From positions 124,001 through 188,000 of the forward strand of contig LATX02000209.1 of the NCBI GenBank assembly GCA_001466705.2: a DNA stretch of 64,000 nt. Direction: 5' to 3'. The translations under genes were made by a program, and so were the position numbers. The stretch comes from Moniliophthora roreri. Lineage: Eukaryota; Basidiomycota; Agaricomycetes; Agaricales; Marasmiaceae. Positions within the stretch are counted from its first letter, which is position 1. Every line of letters starts with the position of its first letter. This document shows, piece after piece, positions 35,547 to 51,339 of the stretch. The notes beneath the pieces are model-generated. The model saw only the letters and a program-made list of their open reading frames with translations. It was not told the DNA's origin and searched no databases.

Positions 35547-38500
35547 TTATGAGGGTGTAGCTGGTGAGGATGGGGCAACAGTGGCAGGCTCCTCTGCGAA
35601 AGCAACAACTCGATCTTTCTGCAACGGGGAATCGGGTGTTTCCATCCGATGTGCCTCACTCGCCCCTAAATCATCCCGCTCGCCAGTTCCACCACTTGCA
35701 TTACTAGGTCCTGCTTGAGAATCGTCGCCTCGGTCCATAACAGAAGGTGATTCACTGCGAGGACTGTTCATATAGAAATCTAAAGGCGTCTCTTCCAATA
35801 AATCATCGGGTGAGAAACTCCTAGGCTTGTTCGTGATACTACTCCCCATGGGTGACAATTCCAAGATTGGCTCTGGAGATTCCGGGGTAGGCTTTGTCCA
35901 TATCCTCACCGCACCGTCATGGCTTCCAGTGGCGAACATAAACGGATTCTCTGCAGCATGATTCCAAGCAATGGTAGTAAGGTCACCGCCTAGTGTACTC
36001 GACTTGATGTGGTGAAGCAATGAACCCGATTCCTGATCCCATATATGAATGTCGCCCGCTGACGAGTCCACAGACGTCAGATAATATGTGTCTCGGGTAA
36101 AGGAGATCTTCCTCACCTTTTCCAGCACATAGGACCAACTCGTCATTCTTACCGCCAAAGTAACTGGGGCCAGCAAAGTCAACGGGTACCTTGGGCATGT
36201 ACGTGTGTCTATCAGTAAACAAGAGCTTAGCGCATTGTAGCTTCCGAAATGACTTGTTACTGACCGAAGGGTAAGTCGCGCAAGTTTCTCATTGTTCTCT
36301 CGATCCTTGACCAGATCTATTTTCCACAACTGGGGAGGCGCCTGCACAAAAACAGAGGATCGATAAGCTCGATGGAACACGGACGGCATGCGTCTACGGA
36401 CCTTGTGCTCGTAGCTAACCAGCGCAACGAGACCATTTCGATCATTCCGAGCCAGAGTGATATCCCGAACATCATTAAGAACTGGTGTGGTGCTGCAGGA
36501 ATTTGTCAATGAGAAACCCATTTCCGCACTAGACCATACATTACCTCTCGATTTGGGCCGTCTCCATATTGTACACTGTATCGGTAACGGCGGATCAGCT
36601 CGATTTATTACGCGGATGTACCAATGCCTTACCAACAAGGCGTTTTTCTACCCGCGACTTGCTTGGCTTCAATCCATTGGGTGACTCGAGTAATGGCCCC
36701 ACGCCGAGGAGCCTCACGCAGTCTGGCGTAACTGCGACATCGTGTAGTTTCATGCTTCCAAAATGATAAGTCCCCAAAACCTGCGGATTATGAGCACCTT
36801 TCACGATTTCACCCCCCGATATTTTCGTACCGTTCCCTTTAGATCCTATGATACAGCAGATCGGTGAGATCAGGAACAGCACAACGATGTTGTCACTCAC
36901 CAGTTGAGTCACCGTGCTTCCTTCGACAGATAAGAAAGCTGCGCAGCCAATCTGAGCATCCCAAACACGCGACGAACCCGGGAGAACACACCTTCTCCGC
37001 CTGGGAACCATGTAATCGACTCGACAGGCGCCGGACGATCAATGGTTCTTCGACAAACGCCATCCTACAACCAACAGTCGAGTCAGATATGCTCCACACG
37101 AGTACCCATGACGAACATGGCAAACGTACCTGCGTCCATACCTTGATCCCTCGTACAAGTTTGGTCAATAAGAGATCGCTAGTGGGTGACCTTCGTGATC
37201 GTCAGCGATAGCTACGATGAGCAAAAAAATCGATAAGCTAACCACGCGACTTGTCCGACGAAGCCTTTCGCATGTGCCAGTATACGATGAGATGTCAGAG
37301 GGGGTTCCTATAGTAGCACAATTAGTTCCGTCAGCGAAGGAACGACATCCATGACTTACTCCAGGTTTCTGTCCAACGCGGAAGATGACCGAAGTGCGAT
37401 CCCAACTACATAACGTTCAACCAACAAACCACCAGAACAGCCTAAAAGCCAACCACACCTCGATGTTGCCAAAAATTTTCCATCCGGCGAGAATTGCAAG
37501 TGCCTTACCAATGCCTGATGTGCTGCCAAATCCTGCGTAGCCTCCAAACATGTGAGCTTGGGAACCAAGGCCGATACACGCGATCTCATCAGGCCGATTT
37601 TAACAGGTTCTTCTGCCCTTCTACGTGTTTCACTCGAAGACGCTGTTCGTTTCCGATGCGGAGTGCGGGGTCCACCTCCTCGACTGTTCATCTCTAGATT
37701 GGCCAAATTTGATGAAATCGCTGTGCGCCTCGCAACAGCTCGAATGGCATTCCTCCAAAGTTCTTTACCGGGTGTAGTGGAATTCGGTGACGTGGGTGTA
37801 ATGGGAGAACCAGGCACTGGTGAAGCAACACGAGGTATTGTATCCGGAGAGGTGGGTGTAGCCGGAGAACCTGGGTGTATGTTTTCCAGGATAGGTGCCA
37901 TTGGTTTCGCATCTGATCCACGATGGATATTTGCCACTAGGGTAGCAGGGCTCATTGGTCTGGCAGGATCTTCGAGGATCATTCCATTAGCAGATTCGAG
38001 GTCGTCACTTTTCGCACCGTCGCTCGAGGAATCGATGCTAAGGTTCGACTTGACCAAGTGAAGTCTCCGTGCAACAGATACAAAGCGCTCGAAGCACCAA
38101 TGGAACATCTTCCTTGTTGCTCCCATTCCACGCATGTTCAGGATCTTCTCGTTGGTTTCAATGAGAACATCTCCGAGCCATTTCCGGCCTTGATGTCGAA
38201 GGAATGTCCAGCGTTCGGAAGCAAACCACAAGGATACGGCGATGAGACCGAAAGAGGTCGTCGCAGTCATCACCGTCGTAATGGTGGAAGTAACACGATG
38301 CTAGCATTTGTTAGTAAACCACTGACAACAGCAACTCGGGATCCACACCTGATCTGATGAATATGCAAAAACACACAGTCCAACGGAGAAGCACATCACA
38401 GAGAGAACCAGGAAAACCAAGGGAGATCGTTTGATCCAAATGAGAACCCACCACGGGACTCGATGCCCAGGCGAGCGACTAGAAGCAAAAACTCAGTAAT

Positions 38501-39899
38501 AATCTCTTGTGGCCCAATACAATAATACTTACTACATCGCCTGCTTCCACGTAAGCCCAAGAAGACTGTTCACAGCGGCTCCAATGCTGAACACCAAACT
38601 GAGGAACCAGAACGAGTTAACCGCACTACCCAGTGGACTGGTATCCTCAAACGAGAACTGCAACGTCGTAGCCGTAACGGCTGAAAAGAAGGTTGCCACA
38701 GTCGACAGATTCAAAAGATTTGTCGCTCCATGCTTCTGTGCAAAACGAATTGTCGGCACACCTACTTCAATGAACATGGCTAGTGTAGTTGTGATATTAT
38801 CAATATGATCTCCCATTTCAGCAGCCAGGTCTTGGATATATCGCTGTACGGCTGGATACCTGAATTGACCTACATAACGAGAGAACGTTCAATAGACGAA
38901 ACCCCAGACCAAAAGACTCGAAAACGCACCCTGATAAACTTGCAAACAACTCGACCAATACTTTAGGTCTCCATTGAACGACATGATAGAGGCATTCACG
39001 GCCTCATCCGTAAATTCTGGAAACTCATTCAAACATCTCAACAAGGTCATAACATCCTCCGCCAACAACTCAAACTGCTTTGGAAAATCTTCCAAATCCA
39101 GAGGTTCGGTGACCGTAGGTCTGGCCGCGTGCGGAAGTGCTTTGTACCTCCCGGAAAGTGCTGCCTTGCGTAACCGGCGTTTCCGAGCACTTTCGGCTTG
39201 AGAGGGTTGAGTGGGAGATGGATGGCTAATCTTCCGAGGAAAGAGATCTGCGGCGTTTTCACGGTAAAGGAATAATATGTAAGCCAGACGTCTTCGTAGT
39301 TGGAATGCAGAGGACAGAATGGCTGCCGAGCTGCCGAGTTGGCGTGCGGCATTGGAAAAGTTTCGCAACTGCAAAGAGTGAGCTGATGATATGTGCATTC
39401 GTTGACCTCTACACACACCTCTTTATCCAATAAATCAATCCGTCTAGAGGATCAGAGTGTTAACACAGGAATTTATGGGATAAATAAGTATTATACACGC
39501 ACTTTTGAAACTTGTTAAAAGCCTCCGCCCCAGCCGTCTGATGAGCCTCATCGACAGTCGCTACAATATGATCCCAAGCCCTCAGCAATTCCATGCATGG
39601 CGTAAACAAACCGAACAACAACTCACGAACGTCCCTGTCATCTTCAAACGCTGGAACTTGGTTCATACCTATAACCAATCCGGATATCGGGTCAGTTTCG
39701 AACGACACGAAATGGAGAGTACGGACGGACCTTCATCCATCTCATCTCCAGGCCTCAACAACATCTCCACTAGACTGAGTATAGTCTCTCTTCGATTAGC
39801 TCCTGTAGACCGAGCCTTTGGCACTACACGACTACTATCTTTCCTCTCATCTTCGACTTCTGTAAAGCCCTGAATGGCTGACGCCATTTGAGAAGACAT
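35547..39899 (-). CDS. multi-pass membrane protein fused to WD40 repeats
   Basis: Nineteen exons join in phase to 1,118 residues: 39899-39731, 39668-39503, 39443-39419, 39368-38930, 38869-38533, 38478-38349, 38300-37459, 37405-37360, 37307-37243, 37190-37130, 37064-36992, 36938-36901, 36845-36831, 36780-36633, 36575-36545, 36492-36402, 36341-36265, 36208-36117 and 36058-35547. Residues 1-300 are helical and soluble. Four hydrophobic segments follow, including LSTVATFFSAVTATTLQF, FWFLSLVFSIGAAVNSLLGL, SPLVFLVLSVMCFSVGLCVF and TATTSFGLIAVSLWFASERW. A Ser/Pro-rich linker leads to a WD40 domain (HLQFSPDGKFLATSSWDRTS to WDQESGSLLHHI and GSHDGAVRIW) that recalls WDR26/Gid7. The C-terminal 100 residues are disordered. 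Linker and first WD40 strand share one exon (38300-37459), so the fusion is not a model artefact. Function unknown. Confidence 0.85.
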
Positions 39900-42797
<2,898 letters not shown>

Positions 42798-44093
42798 TTA
42801 CACAAAAGAAGGCGGGGGTAGATCCTCTGGACTAGGAGAGTTCTGGAAATTGGAACTCGCAAAGTACGCGGCGGCGGCAGCAGCAGCTCTCTCCCTCTCG
42901 GACTCGGTGAGGGAGACGGTTGGACGCCTACGAGGAAGCATGGCAAAAAGTGCCTTCAAGTCGTCAGAGCCGACACCTCCAGTCGACGCTTCTTCATCAG
43001 AGGACATGGCAAAGACACCTTCACTGGGCACTCGAGCATGTTTCCTTGCTTTCCTAGACGCCACAGAGCTAGGCGAAGTATTGTTGAAAGGGAAAGACTT
43101 GGTGGATGCGGTGATGGGTGCAGTGCGAGGACCATCGTCGAAAGCAAAACGAGCACTTGAACGAGTACGACGAGTGGGTGTTGAAGGAGGTGACATGTCC
43201 TCAGCCTCTGAATCATTTCCCGCTTCGGAAACGTCATCACAGATCGGGAAAACATCTGGAGGTTCCGACGACGCTTTGACCGGCATACGGTGTGGCACGT
43301 GGTCGCCGGTGGGTGCAGAGCGAGAAAAAACAGAGTTTGAAGAATAGTTGCGCCTGGGCACCGGAATGGCCCTGGCAGGCGTTGAAGCAGGGGTAGGTGC
43401 TGGATTGAAAGGTACAGAATTTGGCTGCCTGCGTTTTGCCAACTTGCCCGAAGGACGGGAGGCTAGCGTGGGCGCTGGACGAATCGGCTTGGAGCGAGAT
43501 GGAGGAGTTGAATCGTCCAAGAAGGGATCGAAAAGGTTTGAAGTAGTTGATTTGTATGGGGGTGAGGATGCCTCTGCCTGCGAGGACAAATTGGCTGGAA
43601 GTGGAGGAGATGGTTGGCGGGCATTATGACGGCGACCTCGTACAGATGAATTGGAGCTACTCCTGGACGATTTGACCGCAAAAGTAAGCCTCTGCCCACT
43701 CCAAGAAAAGAAGAAGAAGAAAAGCGAAAAAGATGTTCACCTTGGTGTTTGCTTGTCCTTTGGCTTTGAATGCTGTTGTCTGCCCCTTGGGTGGGCTTTC
43801 TCTGCACTCACTGGGGTTCCAGGCTTCCTGTCGAGTATTTCTGGTGAAGGCTTGAGAACAGCCGAAATATCCGACGACTGCTGTTGTTGATGCCTTGGTG
43901 AGGTCTTTGCAGCAGCCTGCTTTGGCTTTGGAGTATTCCGTTGACGTGGCTGCTGCTGTATGGGCTTTGACAAGGTGAGAAGGCCTGGAGTGCGAGTTGG
44001 CTGTACTACTACTGGGGAAGGTGCAGAAGGATGCCTGCGATGGACATGGTGAGGAGCGGTTGAAAAACTTGCTGGCTTCTGGACGAGGATCAT
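42798..44093 (-). CDS. PNRC/Edc1-like proline-rich protein (putative mRNA decapping enhancer)
   Basis: Two exons, 44093-43741 and 43662-42798, join in phase to 405 residues. The protein is largely disordered and rich in Pro, Ser, Ala and Gln, with no membrane segment. The key feature is the C-terminal NSPSPEDLPPPSFV, which resembles the short proline motif by which Edc1/PNRC-family proteins bind Dcp1 and stimulate decapping. An acidic Ser-rich patch (DDVSEAGNDSEAEDMSPP) and basic runs fit a regulated RNA-associated protein. The function rests on this linear motif and composition only, so it is tentative. Confidence 0.68.
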
Positions 44094-47000
44094 GGTGGTA
44101 AGGAAGAGAAAAGGATATGGGGAGGAGGGGAATGGGGAAGACGATGGGGAGATATGTTTGCAGGCAGCGGGTGCGTGGATCGAATGATATGAAGGGTGGG
44201 AGAAATCGCCGGAGGTCAAGAACCTTTTGGTTTATCTGTGTTTACATGGTGGCGCTGTCAGCTGATACGTTTATTCCCACGATAGTCTTACGATTTGATA
44301 TTCTCTTGTTTCCGTCCCTGTTTCCAAGATTTCCATTTTCGGGTTTTCTTCCGTTCCGGGGCTTTTCGTGCTTTGGCACCCGAGGTAGCATGCTCCATAA
44401 TCCTGGTTTAATCCATTGTCCCATTGTCTGATACTACTACTGCATGCCTCATTGCCTTTAGCACACCGTAATCGCATTCCTTCTCTTGCTGCACATTGGG
44501 GTAGCCATCCTCGTGGTTGCTGTCTGCCTGTCTTGACAACCGTTCGATTACTACTGCGATGACTACTACGATAACTACAATTACTACGTTTGACATATCA
44601 TTGGCATTAACAATTGCCATCTCCACCTGTAATCGTAATCGTACCACCTGTGATCGTTCCACCTGCGATCGTACCGAGAAGTTTTGACTTCCCACTTCTC
44701 AGATCTCACCTTTTCACTTCCCATACAAGCTAGTCTGAGCCTTTTAAGCCATGGTGCCACTCGGTCCCCGTTCGTTCTCATGCCTATTTTCATTAATGCT
44801 TCTTGGTGCCTCTCCCCTAACGTATTGCAATAAACAACTCATTCATTTCCTAGTCTAGATACGCCCTACAGCACACGACCTCACGCACGCAATGAAATAA
44901 CATGTCGATCAGAACAATCATACAACACACACCTCTACAGACAACCTGCCCAGTCCAGTGCAAAACGACAGCCTTCGATTTGATCACCCCAAATCAATCA
45001 GCCCCGGGTTTTAGATTCAAAAAAAAAAAAAAAAGTCTAGACGTAACGAGATTTCCATCGCTTCACGTGTGGAACCAGTCCCTGGTACCAGGTGGTACCC
45101 ATGACCAGATTGCATCTATCTATCTTCGCCGTCTCGCCGTCTCATCATCTTCGCCTTCGTGATCTTCTTCGAAATAATTGTGTGCCCGGGCCCAGTAATC
45201 GAGTGGGGCCTGGCCCCAAAAAAGTGCTAGTCCTTCCCTCCTCCATCATCATCTCAGGTAGAACATATCTACCGCTGCCGCTAAACATTCTAGTGCTTTT
45301 GGATTCTCAAGGGCTTCTGAACGTTGTGCGGAAGCGTCTTATCGTCTCCGAGGTCGTCGCTGACAGCTACGGCGACTATAGTCTCCCCTTCCCCCCTTCC
45401 TACTCCTATCACCGTCACCACCCCTGTGGCTACAGCTTTAAACCTTATTCTCGGCCAGCGTGGTACCGTGGGCGAAAGCGGAGCTTCCATGCATCTGCCA
45501 AATTCAAAGCATCATTTCGAGAAGAAAACCTTGTACATAGCAGTATGATGGTACTAGGGAACATTGTTACCGTCTAGACACAATAACATATACCAATAGA
45601 ACCTCGGGACTCGGAATTGACAAGGTTACTGTCCGTCCAGTCTTCGAGTCTTTATTCTTCATTAATTGTCCTTTGAGCTTTGAGCTTGAACAGGCTCGCT
45701 TTGGCTTTATGCCGACGAGGTAATAATGAGCCTAAACAATAATCATCGCTAAAGGTCTCGACTCTCAGATCTCCTTCCTCTGCAATGAATCTCAGTTTGA
45801 TTGCCCACAAACACACACACGATCGTGTTAGGACCCGTACAATGTCTGTGTTTCAGGGTTCATCAATATTGACAGAATGATAGCCTCCTCGGCTCCTCGA
45901 CTGATAATGCTAATCCGCATTTCCCCAAATTATCAGGTTCACCGCCAATAACAACAACAACAACAACAACACGCACCATACACGCCTCTCGGTACACCAG
46001 AAGTACACCGCCGCATCCCCAACAGCACCGCAACGCCGCCGATTATTTGATTTCATTTTCGGCAAGTGGAGGTGTCGGCTTACCGAGGTCCGATGATGAT
46101 TGCCGTTTGGTCGGCATGACTGAATAAGGCACCGTTGTAATTGTCCATGGCTCCAATAACGCAAGCGGGACAGATAAGGATTTGCCGATTTGCTTTGGCG
46201 AGACTCGAGTCGATACGAGTCAGACAAAAAAAAAAAAAAACGCTTACTGTGGTAGTCCTCTGTCCAGAGTCATCTTGCGTCGAATAAGCGTCAAATCTAC
46301 AACTTTCCATTTTTGGCCACCTTACCAACCACGACCGTCGACGTGCACCGCCCTGTGATCCTCGTGTTGCGCCGCATACGCAATGCTGTCTCGGAGAAGC
46401 CGTACGCTCGACATCTCCGCTCCGTTACCAATCCTTCAAAGAAGTTCTCCCTACGACACCGACACCGACAGCACAGGATGCTTATCTATCGGTGCGTCCA
46501 GACCGCCTCTGCTTCGTCATACATATGGATACCTCCTCAATACTACCATATCCGCTTTCCCAGTGCCCAAAACTTATCTCTCGCAGTCAAGCTATAAAAC
46601 CGCAGGCACCTTCCATCCGAGTCTCTGGAACCTGAGACGATATGACGCAACCTGAACCACTTCCGCACGCGCAGTTGGAGGACTTCCGATAAGAGTCTAA
46701 TTCAGTCCCAGTCCTCACTAGTTTAGTCTAGAATTAAGTACCCCTCTGGATCTCCGGCACAACACCCAAACTTTGGGGATCGGCCGCTCCAGTGCGGAAA
46801 GGCAGACCTCATGACTTTGGAGATTCTCTAACCATCGTGTTGTGGACCCTTGATTGACTAGAGAATTCAAGATTTATGCTGTCAGTAAACAAAGGGTCAT
46901 AAGGCTAGAGAATGAAACCTACCTTTTTAGTTGACCGCAGTAGAAGGAGCGTAACATGCAAGAAGACAAGGTTTATGAGCAAGTGCGTGATTCGAAGTCG

Positions 47001-49131
47001 AATATCGAATAGTATCTTCCAGTATTATTCCATCCGCGCAGCCGAGTAGTAGGATATCCGAGCGTCGAAGAAGCAGTTGGTATTTCAGTCGTGGAAGTGG
47101 ATGAACTATAGGGGGGGGGAGCGCTGGAGGACGCTGGATTTTTGAGTTACTGAGTTAATGAATGTAATGATGGTGGCACATAGCCTGCTTGACATCCTGC
47201 TCGGCTTCTAGTCATCTTCGAAAAAAGGGAAACGTGGTCACGAATCCAGGTGTTTGCAGTGACGATAGCTTTTGTCCGAAGCCCTAATATAAGGGCACCG
47301 GTAGATCTCTGTACGGAAAAATTGATCCATCGTCATATCAAGTTCGGGACTATCGACGGGTGGTCCCATGAACAGGTCCCGGCCCATTATCGACGACTTC
47401 GTTGGAGCAACGTGGAGGGACCCGTTCAATCTGCGATGGTAATGAACTTGGTCGCGAAATACGCCTTTGAAGCTTTAAAGTCAGAATAGCAGCGAAGACT
47501 CACTGGCACTCCTCCATCCGTTGACAAAACAAACAAGAAAAGAAACGCGTCGTCCTTCTCACTGTGACCGTGATTGGGAATCCATTCCTTGAAGATCGTA
47601 AGCCTCCACTACACCACTAAGAGACGCCTTCCCGACCTAATCTTCGAGTACAAAGACTTAGAATTCAGGTAAAACAAAGGACTCGCCGGGACACCCATTT
47701 CTTCATCTTCATGACTTTCTCGCCTCGCTATGCTGCAGATCCATTCGTTCGTTTGAGTCTTTGGGTGTCGCGGTGCATCGGTCGCGTCGTTGATCAACAT
47801 GGTCGCGGTGGAAAGAAGAAAACGTGACTCTTTTTCGGTTGCGCGCGCACGTACGTGATCAACTGTGATTTTAATTTTCTGCTCAACTTTTGGATATGGA
47901 TCTTGTTTGGATAATCTCACTTGTCCTACATGGCATCCTCGTGGACTATACGTATGATGAATGGTAATGAGATATTTTCTTCACCTGCTACGACTTGCTC
48001 TGAAATATGACTTGCAAGGAGAAACTCACCGTTCAAACCACGTGCTTCCGTCTTCCATGGTGTGTATACATTTTGCTCGGATGCACAGAACGACTTACCT
48101 TCTGTGTGAGTAAAGACTGTTTGCCAGGTTGTGTATACGTCGACGATGCTAGCAAGGAGCTCTTCGTACGCAAAAATTGACTGGCATCTTTTGATCCCGG
48201 AAGTAGTCGAGCTCGGACCAAATACCATGTCGTCGCATTGCCTCAAGGGGGAAATTGATGGTGCAGAAAGTGTGAGTGAGGGAATGGCTACAAAGTGGAG
48301 ATCACAATAGGATGAGTGGACTAGGTGCGTTTGTGACATATGAAGTTCTCGGAATGGTTAGCTGAATTACCATGGAAAGATTCTACACCGTACCACTCAA
48401 ATTTGGTACCACAGGCCAGTGGATCGCAGATTGGAAATTTACTTTTTCAATGTTCGAGCCTCACCAACATCCCGCTACAGTTTCGACAGACTAAACCGAT
48501 GGGCATTTCTGCCGAATAGAAGCACTTCACCAGCGCGCGCCAAGATATTTTGCAGGTAGCCGAATCAAACTTACATTGACACAGTTGCGATAGTATCAGC
48601 GATGGGCAGTCACACGATGATCTACTAACGACTTTTTTGCTTCAAGTTCAATGCTCAAGTGCCCAGTGACGCTGTTGTTAAGTCTTCCATTGACACTAAC
48701 CCTGTCCTTTCAGCTAGATATGGTGAAAACCATCAGTTATACGAGCTGCATTTTATGACAAAGTATCGATACCCTGATGACTACCCTGACATTTAGTTAG
48801 TTCAATGTAATCAACGCTGCAGAACATGTACCAAGTCTCACACATTGTCAAAATGTCCATCATTAGAATTGGGATGCGCGTCAAGGTGTATTATTTCAAC
48901 CTCCTTGTATCGCCACTTTATCTCACCTCATCCACATCCCTCCCCTTGTACTTCCCTACTGCGGCTATACTCAGAAATAAGACTGAGGAGATCATACTCA
49001 CCTTTACTGCTCCCTTCTCTTTTCTTCCATGTCTCCATCCCAACACGCGCAGGGAGCCCTTACGTGGGCGAACAAATAGGTCGTTACGCCAACACCTCTT
49101 CGTACACATCGGGAAACGCCTTAATTTCCAG
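44094..49131. other. gene-poor interval of about 5 kb
   Basis: No gene could be defended. Contents include imperfect AATCGTACC-type repeats near 44625-44680, A runs near 45020 and 46227, and an (AAC)n tract near 45950. Small unassigned frames lie at 46383-46655 (plus), 47609-47920 and 47926-48339 (minus). The last has a plausible donor inside (GTGAGT after GLNG) and might be an exon of an unknown gene. Confidence 0.4.
45949..45970 (+). repeat. (AAC)n microsatellite
   Basis: About seven AAC units in tandem. Confidence 0.8.
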
Positions 49132-51339
49132 GTCGGCCTGGGACGATTCGGGTTTGATGCACCTCGAGCGTCGCCAATGTGGTGGTACGCAGGATCTCGC
49201 TTGCCTCTAAATTATACCTGATGTTCATGAAATTAAATCTAGAAATGTGTTCTGCAACGACTTGTTGCGCACCCGGAAGAATTTGCGTGAGTAAATTCCG
49301 TATCTGCTGTTCAACGTTGAAAACTGAATTGTCTTGCAGTGTCCGGGGGGCTGCTGTTTCTCTGGAGAACGATGCGTAAGTGCTCGTCAAGTTTACTGAA
49401 GATCGCTGAGGTATAGAATCGTCTTGCAGTGTCCGGGGTACTGCTGTGACAATAATGAGAATGTCAGTCATTTTACGAGACTTCACATATGTGATGTTTA
49501 CTGTACGATGCACTAGTGTTTTGGAAGCGACTGGTGACTACTGGCATTTGGATATCGACATCAACATCTTACTAGCCAAACAGGTGTTGCCCTACCGATG
49601 CTCAGACCTGCGTAAGTGCTTCGTTAGGATTTGATTGAAATGCTACTGAAATATCCCTTAGGGTGGAACAATTTGCTGCGAGCCTGGGTACTTGAGTTTG
49701 TGTCATCATCCACGATACTCTAACCTGACTTTCCCACAGGGGCATCTGCTGCTCCAGTTCTTCAACTGGATGCTGTAAGCCAGGTGCAGTCTGCTGCTCC
49801 AGTGGATGCTGTCAGCCAGGTGCGGTCTGCTGTGGTGGGGGTTCCGATGTACCTTGTTGCCTAGAAGGATCGACATGTTGCGGGAGTACCTGTGAGCAAA
49901 AGTCTTCATTGCGACCCTATGTATTACTTCTGACCACTGACGTTCAGGTTGTCCATCAAGCGCATTTTGCGAACGCAACACTTGTTTTACTATTGGTACG
50001 AATAGTTTGCTTCTGGCTACCTTTGTGCTTTGCTTAGTACCACGCCTAGAATACCGAAGGAGGATCGTCCGCTTTCAACTGGATGAAGCGAGGAATGGCT
50101 ATGTACTCACGTTCATCATTGGCTTCCTTCAGGTTCGAGGCTAACAAGCTTACTGACAGCTGCTGCGAAATATGTGCAAAGGTAAGACTGGAGGTGATGG
50201 GCACTCGCGTTTCGAATATATCTCATCATTTTTTGCTTCATGCTCAACAGGAATGCGCGGCCAGAATACCGTTACTTTCACATACTCTGGACCAGCCAAC
50301 ACAATGGAAAAGAGGAGGGAGAAGAGGGAGAAACGCCGGAGTGCAGGTTGTGTTGATCGTTACTGCGCACAGAAGATTGGTAGTGGCGGAAATTCCTCGC
50401 TCAACTCGTGCGTCGAAGTGAGTCATCTTGAAACGTTCAGGTACTTGAGCTTCGCAAACTCAATCCGCTTCTCATTTCATACTAGTGGCCTCCCGCAAGC
50501 TGTGAAGAAGGAGGAAATACGCTTCCACAGAGTCAACGTTCCATCGACTGTATTCCCCAGGCTCAGAGTGTTTATCAAGGCTGGTCGTTCAGGAGAATGA
50601 TGCAAAACTCCAGTCTCACGGCGGGGGAGGAGTTTGTGATCAGCATTGATTGTAAATTGGTTATGGAAGTCAGCTTTAACAATGGGAGCAACCCGTCAGG
50701 GCCCAGGCAAGATACCTCTTCAAACACTGGTACTGCCCGTAAGCCAATGCCAGACGAGTTGCGCTGCCGTACATCGCTAATGGAAAACTCCAGGTCCAGA
50801 GTATCGTATTCCGGGCGATGACAACAGTTATATCATCATTCCCTTTGGCGATTTGGAAGCTGGAAGGTCAATTCATGCATTGCTCCAGTGTGGATTTCTG
50901 TCCTGATGGAGCAAAAGATACACCGTCTTTATACAGGTACTCAGTGGTATTACCTCCTTCACCCATTTGGTCGACGTAGATGGGGACGACGTGATTAAGT
51001 GAGGCATCAGTGCATTATCTATCTCCACTGTCTTACCTCGGAACCTTCAGCCCAATGGGTACCCTTTCCGCAGGACAATCTCAAAATGTCAATTTTAATC
51101 TGGAGGAAGAAGAAGGTGTCATCGGGATTGTCTTAGGTACGAGGGACAACAGCACCAACGTTACTTGGACGTTCCAGGGCACTCCTACGCCTACATCCAC
51201 AAGTATCAGTGGCTCCAGAGCCACTATTACCGGTTTCGGATCCGCCAACGGAGGTGTTGGAAACTCTGCGTACCCTGTTGTCCCGTTTATTGTTACAGGG
51301 ATAGGTATGGCAATTGGGGTCTCACTGTGTTTATTTTAG
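49132..51339 (+). CDS. cysteine-rich, probably GPI-anchored protein with NucA/NucB-like segment (model incomplete)
   Basis: Many short exons read in phase from 49132. They include 49132-49184, 49243-49286, 49340-49375 (CPGGCCFSGERC), one from 49430 (CPGYCCDNNEN) and one ending near 49610 (PNRCCPTDAQTC). A longer exon carries GICCSSSSTGCCKPGAV, CCSSGCCQPGAVCCGGG and PCCLEGSTCCGST, then CCPSSAFCERNTC. Downstream, CVDRYCAQKIGSGGN, SCVEWPPASCEEGGNT and LTAGEEFVISIDC resemble the layout of the deoxyribonuclease NucA/NucB family; this is a pattern match, not proven. The last exon ends in a hydrophobic tail (PVVPFIVTGIGMAIGVSLCL) after Thr/Ser-rich sequence, as in GPI-anchored proteins. Start codon, signal peptide and exons between about 50.0 and 51.0 kb are unresolved. 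A decaying gene cannot be excluded. Confidence 0.5.
49747..49827 (+). repeat. coding tandem repeat, 45-bp and 36-bp units
   Basis: Two adjacent units begin TGCTGCTCCAG and share TGGATGCTGT-AGCCAGGTGC-GTC. They encode CCSSSSTGCCKPGAV and CCSSGCCQPGAV. The first has a 9-bp insertion. The repeat enlarges the cysteine-rich region in frame. Confidence 0.8.

Noticed and set aside
45092..45577. 161-codon plus-strand open frame
   Set aside because: Low-complexity composition and no family features in a gene-poor interval.
47926..48339. 137-codon minus-strand frame as a gene
   Set aside because: It has one plausible donor, but partner exons and any recognised domain are missing; mentioned only under the intergenic entry.
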